Below, in pieces: positions 21,668-31,990 of a DNA stretch of 64,000 nt. Each line of letters starts with the position of its first letter. Position 1 is the stretch's first letter. The notes below the pieces were generated by a model. The model did not search any database and was not told the DNA's origin. It saw only the letters and a program-made list of their open reading frames with translations. This stretch comes from Lineus longissimus (Eukaryota > Nemertea > Pilidiophora > Heteronemertea > Lineidae), in assembly GCF_910592395.1 (NCBI RefSeq), contig NC_088317.1:4652001-4716000 (forward strand), in the 5' to 3' direction. A program made the translations under genes and the position numbers.

Positions 21668-23938
21668 GATTGCGAAAAGTACCTTCTTGCATCCTGTTAT
21701 CTCCCAATTATTAGGTATAGTTGTACTTGTCTTCAATTAAACACACACCAAGTATATCCTCTCCTATATTTGATATACGCCTGTGAAATTATTCATAAGC
21801 GTGCTCCTCCATCAAGTTGAGTTTGGCGGTTGTCTAACGATAATGAAACATAAGCTGGCATTGTACTGAACCTGTATCCATCAACTTGAGAAAGGCTTCA
21901 TCAACATTACATCCAGGGACAATGGGGGGTAGGAGAGATATAGTAAACAGTGATTTAGAATGAAATATTTAGCACAAAACTTGTATGATACTTCGCTTTC
22001 AATAATCTAATGCAATTACTGTTCATTTCGAATTTACATAAAACGACTGGAAATTTTAGAAATAAAGAGCTGCACTCGTGGGTTGTCTCGAATGAGGTGA
22101 ATAGTAAATGATCACTAATTTCAACAAGGCGATGAGATCGCTTGAAGTACTGAAATTCGATTGGTGAACAAGTTTCATGTGTTTTTATTCCACTTAATTT
22201 GAACAGAGAGACATGTTTTCGAGCAACCCATCTATATTTGACGCTCAGTCCAATTCGATTCCCTGATGCAGTATACATGTACATATCTACCACGAAGAAA
22301 CTTGTCGAGTTAGATATATACATTTTGTACAATAACCTGAAGATACAGCGATAAAATCACTTAGTACTGGAATAAAACCTGCTCGAATAGAGTCAAATAG
22401 AACCCGATGTTCTTCAAGAGCCAATCGACATAGACAGACTTTAGTGATTTGGCTCGCAAGTACCCTTGATACGCCCGCGATGCTTCCCCGTGAAGCTTTA
22501 TGCTCCGCATTTCATACCGTCCCTGCCCGACATGAGAGAGCGGAAAAGTAAACAAACCCACAGGGATGTCATTTTTTATTGGGCATTACCCCGTGAAATT
22601 GCCATCTGCCCGATGGGCCATGAGAGGTGACTCTTGACAAGGGTGCTCCGCTCAGCATGATGGACGCCGTGTAACCAAATCAACCAGTTTTTAAGCCGTG
22701 GTTTCTCGGTATGAGTTTTAAAAAATTGGAGTGTTGTATGTAGCTAGTTGGCTGCAGCCCCGGTTATGCGTCTCAAACAGCGTATTTTGATACTATTGGT
22801 GCTATGGCTGTCAAAAAGCTAGTTTTTGGATTTCGAATTTGGCAGAGGTAATACAGGTTAAGGCGTCCACGTGGTGAACGGACGGTCGATGGTTCGTGTA
22901 CCGTTTGTAGCTCGTTCTGATGCGGCAGGTTGGTTAACCGCCAGTAGCAAGTAGAATATAGGATACAAACTGCCTTCTTGCCCGGCGTCTGGCATTTTAG
23001 AGATAGGCATTTTGAAGTAAAGATTGTCTAATAAGCCAAAATCTGTCTGACCCTTTCAGTAGGGTAGGTGACACAACAAACTTTATTAATATCAGTTACT
23101 ATGTGATCTAGGTTGCTTGAACTAAAGTAACTATGAAAAAGAAACTAAGGTAATGCATGACATGTTGGCGAAGTATTATCATGCTTTAAGTGTTTACAAA
23201 ACCGACCAAATGAAGTTTCACCAGTTTTCTCGTAGCTTTTCAATAAGATTTGATCGCTCTCATCGCGATATCTAGTGTCAGTTTGGCAGTTGTCATACCC
23301 TCGAACGGCCACATGTTCATGACATCCTGGCTTATGAAAGAGTTTTAGAGATGTGTGGAGTGTTTGAACAGCAACCATGTCCGCTGGGTTATGAGACAAT
23401 ACGCACGAGAGTGGTTCGGGCAGGGATCGCCAACGGTGAAGTAAACTCCTGATGTGACTTTTTGACCTTCTCTCGAAAGTTATATGGTAATACATGTATG
23501 AAAAATATTACTTTTGGCGAAATGATTTTTTTCACTCCTTGTTACATAAGTTTTTCATGAATTTTGCCTGACAGAAAATCGTTGGCTGTTCTTAGGCAGG
23601 ATTAGGATGGGCAGTTAGTCCGGAGGCCTGCGTCAGTTCATCCTTCCGGTACTCTATTATCCCATCTGGTGTCGTAGGCCTACTTGTCTATGCCGAAGGT
23701 TTACAGTGTAGTTTGAAAGAAAGATTACTTCATATAACATATTCGCCAACGATGTCAGAGAAATTTCCCCCCTCTATCAGTTGAAGATTTGCCCCGACTG
23801 GGACTCGAAACCACTACCGCGGAGGAGACAGGCACCGATTTTTATTTTGAACATCGGTCTACACTGAAAACAGCATGAATGCATAATTTACTAAATGCAT
23901 AGATGCTGCGCCTAAAATACTTTAATTGAGATACCAGT
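21668..23938. other. Unique non-coding DNA, no gene seen
   Basis: Holds two of the longer minus frames (21955-22332, 125 codons; 23145-23495, 116 codons). Neither shows a domain, signal peptide or splice context I can defend. Confidence 0.4.
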
Positions 23939-24001
23939 GTACAACCTTCGTGAGTTAAACGTACTTTTATATACAACCTTCGTGAGTTAAACGTACTTTT
24001 A
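23939..24001 (+). repeat. Tandem duplication, 32-bp unit, 2 copies
   Basis: ACAACCTTCGTGAGTTAAAC followed by GTACTTTTA occurs twice back to back, separated by TAT. Confidence 0.85.
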
Positions 24002-24596
24002 CAAACTTCATACGTTGTCTTATTGGCAAGTTTCTAGCGTTGCTAATCATGATGTGAAGGGCTTGTTAAGGCGGCTATGTTGTTGTGACGCCTACCTGGC
24101 GCGTTCCTTAGGTAGCTTTCCCCCAATTACATCAATTTCGTCTGACTTCGAGTACCAGCTTGACAGGGCTGTTAAGGACACGTTGTTATTGTGACGCGTG
24201 GTTGAAATGTTACTCGATACTTACTTTAAATATTCATTTGATATAAATTGCGTTATGACGAATGTTTCAAATTAGAACCGGCGGAATGAGGAATGCCCTA
24301 TCGTGGACAATTCCTTTCTTGTGGCACACCTCTCGTTGGAAGGCACCATTGCCACTCGCTTACCCCATCTCGATTCTTAGCATTCTGGAAAGTTTGTCGC
24401 ATCTCATTCTGTATATACACGTAAGGCCTCCGCATCGGTATTCCGTTCCCTAATGAACTTGTTGCCTCGTGGTGTTGTTCTCGCTGTCTCCATAGAATGA
24501 TTCCTAGTACAACCAATGGGAACATTCAATAAGCCAACCAAAGGTCCATTTTGTCTCGTTCATTTTGTCTGCGGCATGTCACAAGGTCACAAGCAA
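24002..24596. other. Unique non-coding DNA, nothing recognised
   Basis: TTGTGACGC occurs twice (near 24080 and 24190) in similar GTTAAGG contexts, suggesting an old duplication of about 110 bases. No gene. Confidence 0.35.
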
Positions 24597-24730
24597 GGTA
24601 TATTGTCTTTAAAGAAAGCCCGCAACTAGGCCTAAATTCCCATTTTTCTACTTTCTTATCAAAGTGTTATCAGAGAAAATATTGGTAACATCGACCCCCC
24701 GAAATGTCTGTCAGCGTGGTTGCGGCAAGG
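24597..24730 (-). repeat. Dispersed family B element, copy 3 (inverted)
   Basis: Landmarks TATTGTCTTTAAAGAAAGCC, GCAACTAGGCCTAAATTCCC, TTTCTTATCAAAGTGTTATC, GGTAACATCGACCCCC in the same order as the other inverted copies. Confidence 0.7.
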
Positions 24731-26807
24731 GCACATTAACGTATTGATGGAAGACCTTCCGTAGAAAATACTTGACATCAGGTTGCGACAAGGTATTTCT
24801 GAACTGCTTTGACAATCACGAAGTTTGTGTAAAAGTATCGTTCTAATGATATCAAGAGGCGACCATATAACCTCGGTCAGTCGTCTTGCTACAACTATTA
24901 CGACTCGGAAATTAGGCCCTGGTTACGGAAACGCCTTTAGTAGATCGTCACACACTTCGGTAATCATAACAAGATCAGCTCTCTGCACGGTCTCCGTGGG
25001 TACCAGCTCACTCGACCACAGCGCCAAATTACTCATTTCATGTTGTCGTGATATGATGGTATGCCGTACGTCGGCTCTTCCTGTCGCAAAAGACTTTCCT
25101 AAGAGGCAAACAGAGATGTTGTGTTATCGTAATGTTCGCGACAAAGATCCCTAACTACCACATGGAGTCATCAAGATAAAATAAGAGAAAATACAATGGA
25201 GGCTGAGTAGGGGGGCTTCTGCTGCATTAGTCTGATTCAGAGAGAGATCTCCATTGTGTGAGTTCCTCAATTACGGAGGAGAACAATGGGCGTACCTCGC
25301 TACAACCTTACAAGTCATTTCAGTTCTTCCTTGTCAAAGGTTTCTGCACTTGCGCTGGTTGTTTACCAGTAAAAACAACCCGAACGCCTTTAGATCATGC
25401 TGATGCTGCACTGGAATCTGATTAGGGAACAATGGGGGCCTACTCTCTCGGATTCTCGGGCAAAAACCCGGCGCACAAGACGCATTAAAGTCGTAACAAC
25501 TACTCGCGTTACGGTAAGGACTGCATCATATTACTGGCGATGAGATGGGGAATTTAGTGATATTAGTTGTTGTCTATGCTCGGGAGTGCATGGATGGGAT
25601 TGCCAGTTTGTGCTGTTTGAGAGATGAATAACTATACAATCAAACAATTGTAGATATCAAGTGCAGTCTGTGACTGTTCAGACGGAGTCAGAATTCACCA
25701 TTGTTTACTTCGTTAGTAATTAGAAGCAATCAGCGAAATGTACAATGAGGACCAGGTATACGGATTCAGGGCAATTGGAGTTAAGGGTTATATCCTCCTA
25801 CTGATCTACCGATCAAATTTCTTATCGATTAAATACTTTAAGAAAAAAGCAAGCAATCATTAGTGTTTTTTAGGAGATGAGAATTGCTCTTAATAGATTT
25901 CCGATGATGTTCAGTTGCCAAGTTGAATGCTTTAGTACGATAACGACTCGGCAGTTTTTGCATGTTTTAAGTTTACAAGTGAAAAAGTGCGATCTTCCTT
26001 TCATACATTTTCCGGAGAAATTCTGTCATTTCGATGCCAGCTTTCACCTTTCGAATGAGACGTAAAAGCGAGGTTCCTTGTAACTGGTGTCGACGGCAGG
26101 GCAAGCAAAGGACCCCGTCTAAGTTGACAGTAAGTTTAATAGACTAGAGAATACTCCTTGGAGAATCCTAGCAAATGCCGAAGACGAAGCAGATAAAGAA
26201 AAAGAAAATGTCAACTTGACAAAAATATACAGAAAGGATATCAAGTATATTCCAGAATAAAAAACCCAAAAGAAATTCATGCTTTGCATTCCTCCAGTTT
26301 CCATTAACTCCGATGATAAAGTAGCCTGTAGCGTATAGCAAATTCATTTTATCCATTAACTCGTGGCAAAATACTTGTAAATACATTGAAGAGGTTTTCA
26401 AACCGAAAGTTGTGAAAATATCTGTCATCGAAAGCTTCATTGGTGGATTTGTATCCGTTTTCCCGACATGTCAAGAGAGAGAAGCGGATGCGCACCGACA
26501 GTGCTAGAAAAATCCTCTTCCGCGTGTGCTCCACATGTACTTGTAACTGCGAATTGAAACTGAGGACAGTGCTTTGGTCTCGGAGCGGATTGCAATATGA
26601 AGCCACTTCAGTTAGGCTGAATAAAACGATTTGTAGTTAAATTGTTTGATGTTGATACGGTCAATTAAATGTCGTGGACTTAGTATCACAGTTTTATCGT
26701 CAAGGTAGCATCATGTTGCTTTGTGATGACCTTGCTCGCTGGTTGAAATGTCTGTCCATCGTTTTAGTACCTGAAGAGAATTTGCCCCTCTCCGGCCAAT
26801 ACCTGAT
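24731..26807. other. Unique non-coding DNA with a cluster of SOX-like sites
   Basis: No gene supported. ACAATGG or CCATTGT occurs at 25193, 25251, 25283, 25429 and 25698, five sites in about 510 bases. Open frames at 26119-26640 lie on both strands without recognisable domains. Confidence 0.4.
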
Positions 26808-27292
26808 AATTCAGTCGCCCAAACGTTTAAATCTGTCGCCAATACCTGCAAAATCAGTCGTCAATACCTGCCAAATCTGTCGTCAGTACCTACCAATGTA
26901 AAATCAGTCGTAAGCACCTGCAAAAAACGGTCGTCAGTATCTGCAAAATCAGTCGTCAGTGCCTGATAAAATCAGTCGTCAGTAACTGCAAAATCAGTCG
27001 TCAGTAACTGCAAAATCAGTCGTCAGTACCTGCAAAATCAGTCGTCAGTACCTGCAAAACCAGTTGTCAGTACCTGCAAAATCAGTCGTCAGTAACTGCA
27101 AATTCAGTCGTAGGTACCAGTCGTCAGTAACTGCAAAATCAGTTATCAGTACCTGCAAAATCAGTCGTCAGTAACTGCAAATTCAGTCGTAGGTACCTGC
27201 AAAATTAGTCGTCAGTGCCTGATAAAATCAATCGTCAGTAACTGCAAAATCAGTCGTCAGTAACTGCAAAATCAGTCGTCAGTACCTGCATT
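26808..27292 (+). repeat. Minisatellite, 22-bp unit, about 22 copies
   Basis: The unit is close to AATCAGTCGTCAGTACCTGC plus AA, with AACTGC, GCCTGAT and AGGTACC variants. The first few copies are diverged (CTGTCGCC, CTGTCGTC) and one copy near 27110 is shortened. Period and variants fit replication slippage or unequal exchange. It has no spacers, so it is not a CRISPR array. Confidence 0.9.
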
Positions 27293-27805
27293 TTGGATTT
27301 AGGAAGAAACTTTTTTTGACAATGTTTACTACTTCGTGGCATCAGCGCTCTAAATCACCCGTGATATGGTTGTTAGGTGTACTCCACATCTGATGATGAT
27401 CGGGATACGCATGTCATGGGCCGGAAAGAGTGCTTGGGTCGTGATGGGCTGTCGGTCTACTCTTCGGCGTGGATTAGACCGCGATATGAGGCTGGGAACG
27501 GAAGGTACCGACTCGTCATCGAGACTAAAGTGACATAAAACTTGACATAAAATTCATATCAAGTGTGTTACGTCCGGAGTTGGTAAACATGTAAATTGAT
27601 TCAAATAAACTGGTCACATTCAGGAGATTTCGATGCTTTCAGTTACGATACGTTGTTTGTGACAATAATTACGCATCGCGTACATGTATGTGTGTGTTGA
27701 AAAACCTCCTGTAGTTATTGCACGTTATGGTCTAATTGGACGCAGTTGTCTGTAATTAAGGTATTTTAATACGTTTCTTTGCTCTTGTCCGTTTTGGCCC
27801 ATCAA
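27293..27805. other. Unique non-coding DNA, nothing recognised
   Basis: No supported feature. Confidence 0.4.
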
Positions 27806-27960
27806 CCATCGGGAAAGCTGTTTCGTGGGGGTCGATACTGTCAAGGTTTGCCCAGATATCCCTTTGATAAGACAGTAGAACAATGGGAATTTAGGCCTAG
27901 GTGCGAGAGGGATTTGTTTATAGACAATAGAGTATATAGACCGTGTATTGGGCTGGGCCA
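27806..27960 (+). repeat. Dispersed family B element, copy 4
   Basis: GGGAAAGCTGTTTCGTGGGG, TATCCCTTTGATAAGACAGT, AGAACAATGGGAATTTAGGC, GTGCGAGAGGGATTTGTTTA, AGACAATAGA and CGTGTATTGGGCTGGGCC follow each other as in copy 1. The best-preserved plus-strand copy. Opposed frames at 27725-28083 overlie it and are not genes. Confidence 0.8.
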
Positions 27961-29544
27961 AATAGGTAACGGAAAAAACGTACATGTGATGGGATGTAAA
28001 AATGTGTTTTTGATATCACGCTTGAGGTTTTGAGGACACACACGAACTAGATCGATGCCAATCAAATCCACCCTTCTCCTCAAAATGTTTATTTTTCATC
28101 AGAACTGCCCGAATTGTTGTTGAAGCTTTATACTTAGTAAATAAATGATACCCATTCACAACAATACGGAATAGCTGTATTATGTTACTCGGTCCGCTCT
28201 GGTTAAAAAAGGACTTGATGAATGCGACCCCAGTACCCGTACATTTAACCATAGGTTTATCATCAATCCTGAAGGCGCTATTCTAGCCCACTTGGTACAT
28301 TTTACGTTCTAAACCACCGCGAGCTGAATTATCGTGTCCATTATTTAGCAGCAAACACTCGAAACAATGCACAAAGCGCGCCGACACAGTTCAAATTGAA
28401 AGAGACACATGTGTGGGATTTTCGATTTTTTTTCATGATATTGATTAAAAGCTGGTGGTTCTCTTTATTCGAACTCAAGCCGCTCAAAACATTGGAGTTA
28501 GACAATCTCTTCTGTGTTCTAAAACAAACAATTGTTGTATTATGTATGATGATTCTATTAGGATTGGTTTGGTACAGTGCCTCTTACTTAGTTTTAGATG
28601 ACTTTCAAATTATTCTTAAAAAACGAAAAATCTGTATTTCGCTGATAACTTATAACACACAACTCTTATATTCGTCGGTAGAACAAATGGGGGCGCAAAT
28701 TTGTTGAAATATTCATGACCCGTGGCCGCCCAGAGTTAGTGAGATATGTTTTTGTGTCGGCTGAGATAAACATTATCAATTACAAGCCATTGAGGCTGGG
28801 AAGTAGCTCCGAACTATGTTAAAATTCAAAATCCCACCCCGATAGACCCGCTTTTTCTGTCCCGGCTAGCCGAATCTTCTCTTCCGATGTAGCAGTCTGA
28901 AATGTACACCTGAAAATCATGTCCGTCCCTATTGCTTGGTAACGGATTAATGCACATACTATAATTCTATAGAGACCCATGGCCTTCAATACCCCGGAGA
29001 TTAACAGTGCATTACAGAATCCTCTGGACACCCTATCCTGGGTCATTTCAAACGTTTACACGTGTTGCTGACATGTACAGTACATGTATTATATTTTACA
29101 ACTTCCGAGAACCTTTCTGTTTTTGTGAGAACAGATGACATGTATTGATAGTAATTGCTCTCCAATATGACCTAAGCACCTTTTTAGGCCCATATACAGT
29201 GATATATGTATTATTGTCCATCCTGTTTTGGCACGTGACTGTACAGAGTCATTTGCATAAAGGTCAATATCTTGTTCCCGAATGACAGCAGGAATAATAG
29301 CCCCGCACCAAGTGGTGATGTACCACGCCAACTGGTGATGTGCTGGGCCCGATATGTCACAGATGGAGAAATATGATATAAACTAATGGTAACATGTTGA
29401 TATGACATATATAGTCCTGATTCTATCGATCTAATGGTTCTCGTGTATCTGACCTTTTGTCTCTCAGATGCCCCTTGTGCACGCACGGGAAAGTTTATCG
29501 AAAATGCGTTTAGTGGAAAGGCAGGTGACATGGTGGCCTGTTCT
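27961..29544. other. Unique non-coding DNA, no gene seen
   Basis: A 103-codon plus frame (28396-28707) has two hydrophobic stretches but no family I recognise and sits in AT-rich sequence that favours Phe/Leu/Ile codons. I treat it as chance. Confidence 0.4.
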
Positions 29545-29702
29545 GGGCTGAGTTGTTCAAAATGACGTTAGGTTTTAACGGAAACGTTAAGTCTTAACGT
29601 GAACATTTTAATGGGTGTAACTGAAAGATATAACATCCGTAAGGATACTTAACGTAACTGTTAAGGATAACGTGACTTTTGTGCTTTGGAACAACCGGGC
29701 CC
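29545..29702. mobile_element. Small TIR element (MITE-like), about 158 bp (family E)
   Basis: The left end GGGCTGAGTTGTTCAAAA is mirrored by the right end, which on the minus strand reads GGGCCCGGTTGTTCCAAA. The inner sequence is dominated by ACGTTA/TTAACG motifs in both orientations (GACGTTAGGTTTTAACGG on the left; CACGTTATCCTTAACAG on the right, minus strand). Too short to encode a transposase. I see no clear target duplication and only this one copy here. Confidence 0.6.
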
Positions 29703-29949
29703 TGGTGGAAACTTATGATGTGTCAGTGTTTCATTAGGCTTGCAAAACAAGATGGTTCGAACTGTCGGAAAATAGGTGTAGGCTTACCAATTTACCTGGC
29801 GCCATCAGTAATGAGAATTGACCGCGCTAAAGGTAACTTCATTCCGAGAACCGATGTAATTAATAAGATTAGTTGGTAAAAATGTGTACTAGACAGGTTT
29901 CGACACCTATACGAAGGGCTAACAAAGCCGCGTTACGTTTTTAGCCCCT
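29703..29949. other. Unique non-coding DNA
   Basis: No supported feature. Confidence 0.4.
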
Positions 29950-30113
29950 TACCTAGGCCTCGCACAAAACACGGTCTATTGTCTTTAAACAAAGCCCGCT
30001 CGCACCTACATGTACTCCTAAACCCCAATTGTTCTCACTGCTGTCTTATCAAGGGGTTATCATGGTAAATGTTGATAACATCGACCCCGGAAACAGCTTT
30101 CATGGCGGTCGAT
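29950..30113 (-). repeat. Dispersed family B element, copy 5 (inverted)
   Basis: ACCTAGGCCTCGCAC, ACACGGTCTATTGTCTTTAA, CTGTCTTATCAAGGGGTTAT, GTTGATAACATCGACCCCGG, AGCTTTCATGGCGGTCGA in order. GTTATCA and TGATAAC inside it form a small perfect inverted pair. Confidence 0.8.
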
Positions 30114-30289
30114 ATGCCTACACCGGCAATAGCATATAAGCGTAATGAATGACTTACGAGCGGTACGTGGCTACCTGATGTCAGCAGTATATACACTGCT
30201 GCTGATATCCACCGCGCGTGCAACTTTAATTTTGATCCAATTTCAACAAAAACAATTTCAGTATGAAATAATTTACGTGCAATCACCGA

Positions 30290-30560
30290 CAGGACATTTC
30301 AATTTCGTGTCGACCTCCCAAAGAAAATTAATCACCACATACATGGCGGGTCATTATGCACTGATTAAAATGAGGCCCGGTAAATTAAATAGCGGACTCG
30401 CTTAAACAAAGGGGGATAGATTACATTTAATTACAGTACGTCTGGGGGCTCAATGTCTTAATTTGGTTGATAGCTCCAAATAACGCGCTTAATCCAGCCA
30501 GATCTCTATCGTGAGGCGTTTGCCAGTCCCTAATGACTATATAAATTAATTACTTGTGTA
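30290..30560. promoter_or_regulatory. Candidate cis-regulatory block 2
   Basis: Dense TAAT-type cores (AAAATTAATCACC, CTGATTAAAATG, GGTAAATTAAATAG, ATTTAATTACAG, AAATTAATTAC) plus GCGCTTAATCCAGCC, an Otx/Gsc-type TAATCC site. Non-repetitive and without a convincing open frame. Texture-based call only. Confidence 0.2.
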
Positions 30561-31499
30561 GCAGGGGTATTAATGCCTTCTCCCCCGGGATGCACTCACT
30601 CGCCTTCGCCTCCGCCGCACGTCCACATGATGGATCTTGCTCTGCCGCGGGATAGGAGCTTGAGAAAGACATTATGACCGGCCGACCACAGCGGGAGTTG
30701 GCCTGTTCTTCGTAGATGTTCTGTAACATGTACATGTATATGCTTCGGGAAAATAATGGACGTCTGGTCAAGAAATAAAAATATGTCGCGTAGGCCCTAC
30801 ATGTTTAATGTATCATTGACCAAAAATTTCGATTTACGAGAAAAGACGTGCCGATGCAGAGCATTATTGGCCGTGGATAGAGGAAGATAGAATATAGGCT
30901 AATTAAAAAACCTAAACAGCCTTATCATCAACCAAAGCCGTCGAGATTTCTGTGCGTGTGGAAAAGTGTAATACAGCGTCTTCTCCAGCGCTCGCCCCAA
31001 TACAAGGGCAAGGCGAAAGGGCACCATTTCCAGGTAAGAAGTTTCGGCGTCGCAATTTTAGCCATCTCTACTTTTGACAGGGCATGACTCTCGCTTCAGT
31101 TCACCTTGATACCAAGGTGGTTCCAGCACTGTTCATCATTACGACTCGTGAGGTCAAGCCAGCCCAACCCGGGCTTTGCCACACAATTTTGCGTTTATAA
31201 GAAATTAATGATTTTAACTGCTTCATGTTAGACGTAGACTGATTTGGTGGAATTGATTAAGTCAAGGCAAATCTGGGTGATAAATTACTTCCTGAACATG
31301 AGTGAGCGCGGAGGCGACGAAATATTTCTCCGCTGTTGGCATCACTGCTTGTACCCATTGAAACAAAACCTTTCGGTGTTCTATATCGCGTACGGTGTTC
31401 TGCGAGTTTTCTGCACCCAACGTAGCCCGGTCTTTTGGATGTTCTCTCGCTTAGAAGCAAATGCCGCCTGGCCATAGGTCGATTTTCTTACCCTAGGGA
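30561..31499. other. Unique non-coding DNA, no gene seen
   Basis: Opposed frames of 72 and 77 codons at 31244-31477 cover the same bases. TTTCCAGGTAAGAAG near 31029 is another acceptor-donor junction like those at 19221 and 19371. No gene supported. Confidence 0.35.
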
Positions 31500-31990
31500 A
31501 TGCAAACCCGGAACACTGAGCATAACGACGTAAGTCCAGGTTCCGAGTATCTCGTATTCCTGAGTTCCCAGTCCCTTGCGCACGGTTCCGTATATTGGAC
31601 CCCGGATTCTAGTGGAGAAATCTGGCCCCCTTGTTAGACATAATTCAGTTGTTTTTTAGCTGGGAAATTCAAATCTGTGGGTCTTGGGGAACACATGGTC
31701 AAAGTTTCACATTAAAATCTAAACCCTGCAGAAGGCTGCAGCGAGTGATACACTTTTGAATTGTTTTCGTATTTTTACGGTCTTTCGCTAATATTTGCCA
31801 TCTGGTGCTTGAAAGCTTTCCACGGTAGGCTCCGAATGCAAATACATTTGTATTCATTATAGTTTATTACAAAGATACGTAGGTATGCCGGGCAGAGAGC
31901 CATTTTTTGCGGACGAAGAGGCGATGAAGGGACTCGGAATTCAGGAGTTCGATAAGCTCGGAACCTGGGCCTCTAGGGTGTTGCTGCTTA
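31500..31990. repeat. Family C long inverted repeat, copy 2
   Basis: The left arm (about 31527-31600) has AAGTCCAGGTTCCGAGTATC, TCGTATTCCTGAGTTCC and CAGTCCCTTG. The right arm (about 31918-31985), read on the minus strand, has GCCCAGGTTCCGAGCTTATC, GAACTCCTGAATTCC and GAGTCCCTTC. Same family as 10566-10803 but with a loop of about 320 bases, which may hold unrelated inserted sequence. Confidence 0.7.

Noticed and set aside
21955-22332. 125-codon minus-strand open frame
   Set aside because: Stands alone, has no domain I recognise, and lies in AT-rich sequence where Phe/Ser/Leu-rich frames arise by chance.
23145-23495. 116-codon minus-strand open frame
   Set aside because: Mixed composition looked protein-like at first, but there is no family signature or convincing exon border.
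23785-23830. tRNA-like B box on the minus strand (GGTTTCGAGTCCC)
   Set aside because: An extra T interrupts the B box and no A box is present at the expected distance.
26808-27292. Possible CRISPR array
   Set aside because: The repeats are directly tandem with no unique spacers. The same applies to the arrays at 36780-37438 and 62518-62925.
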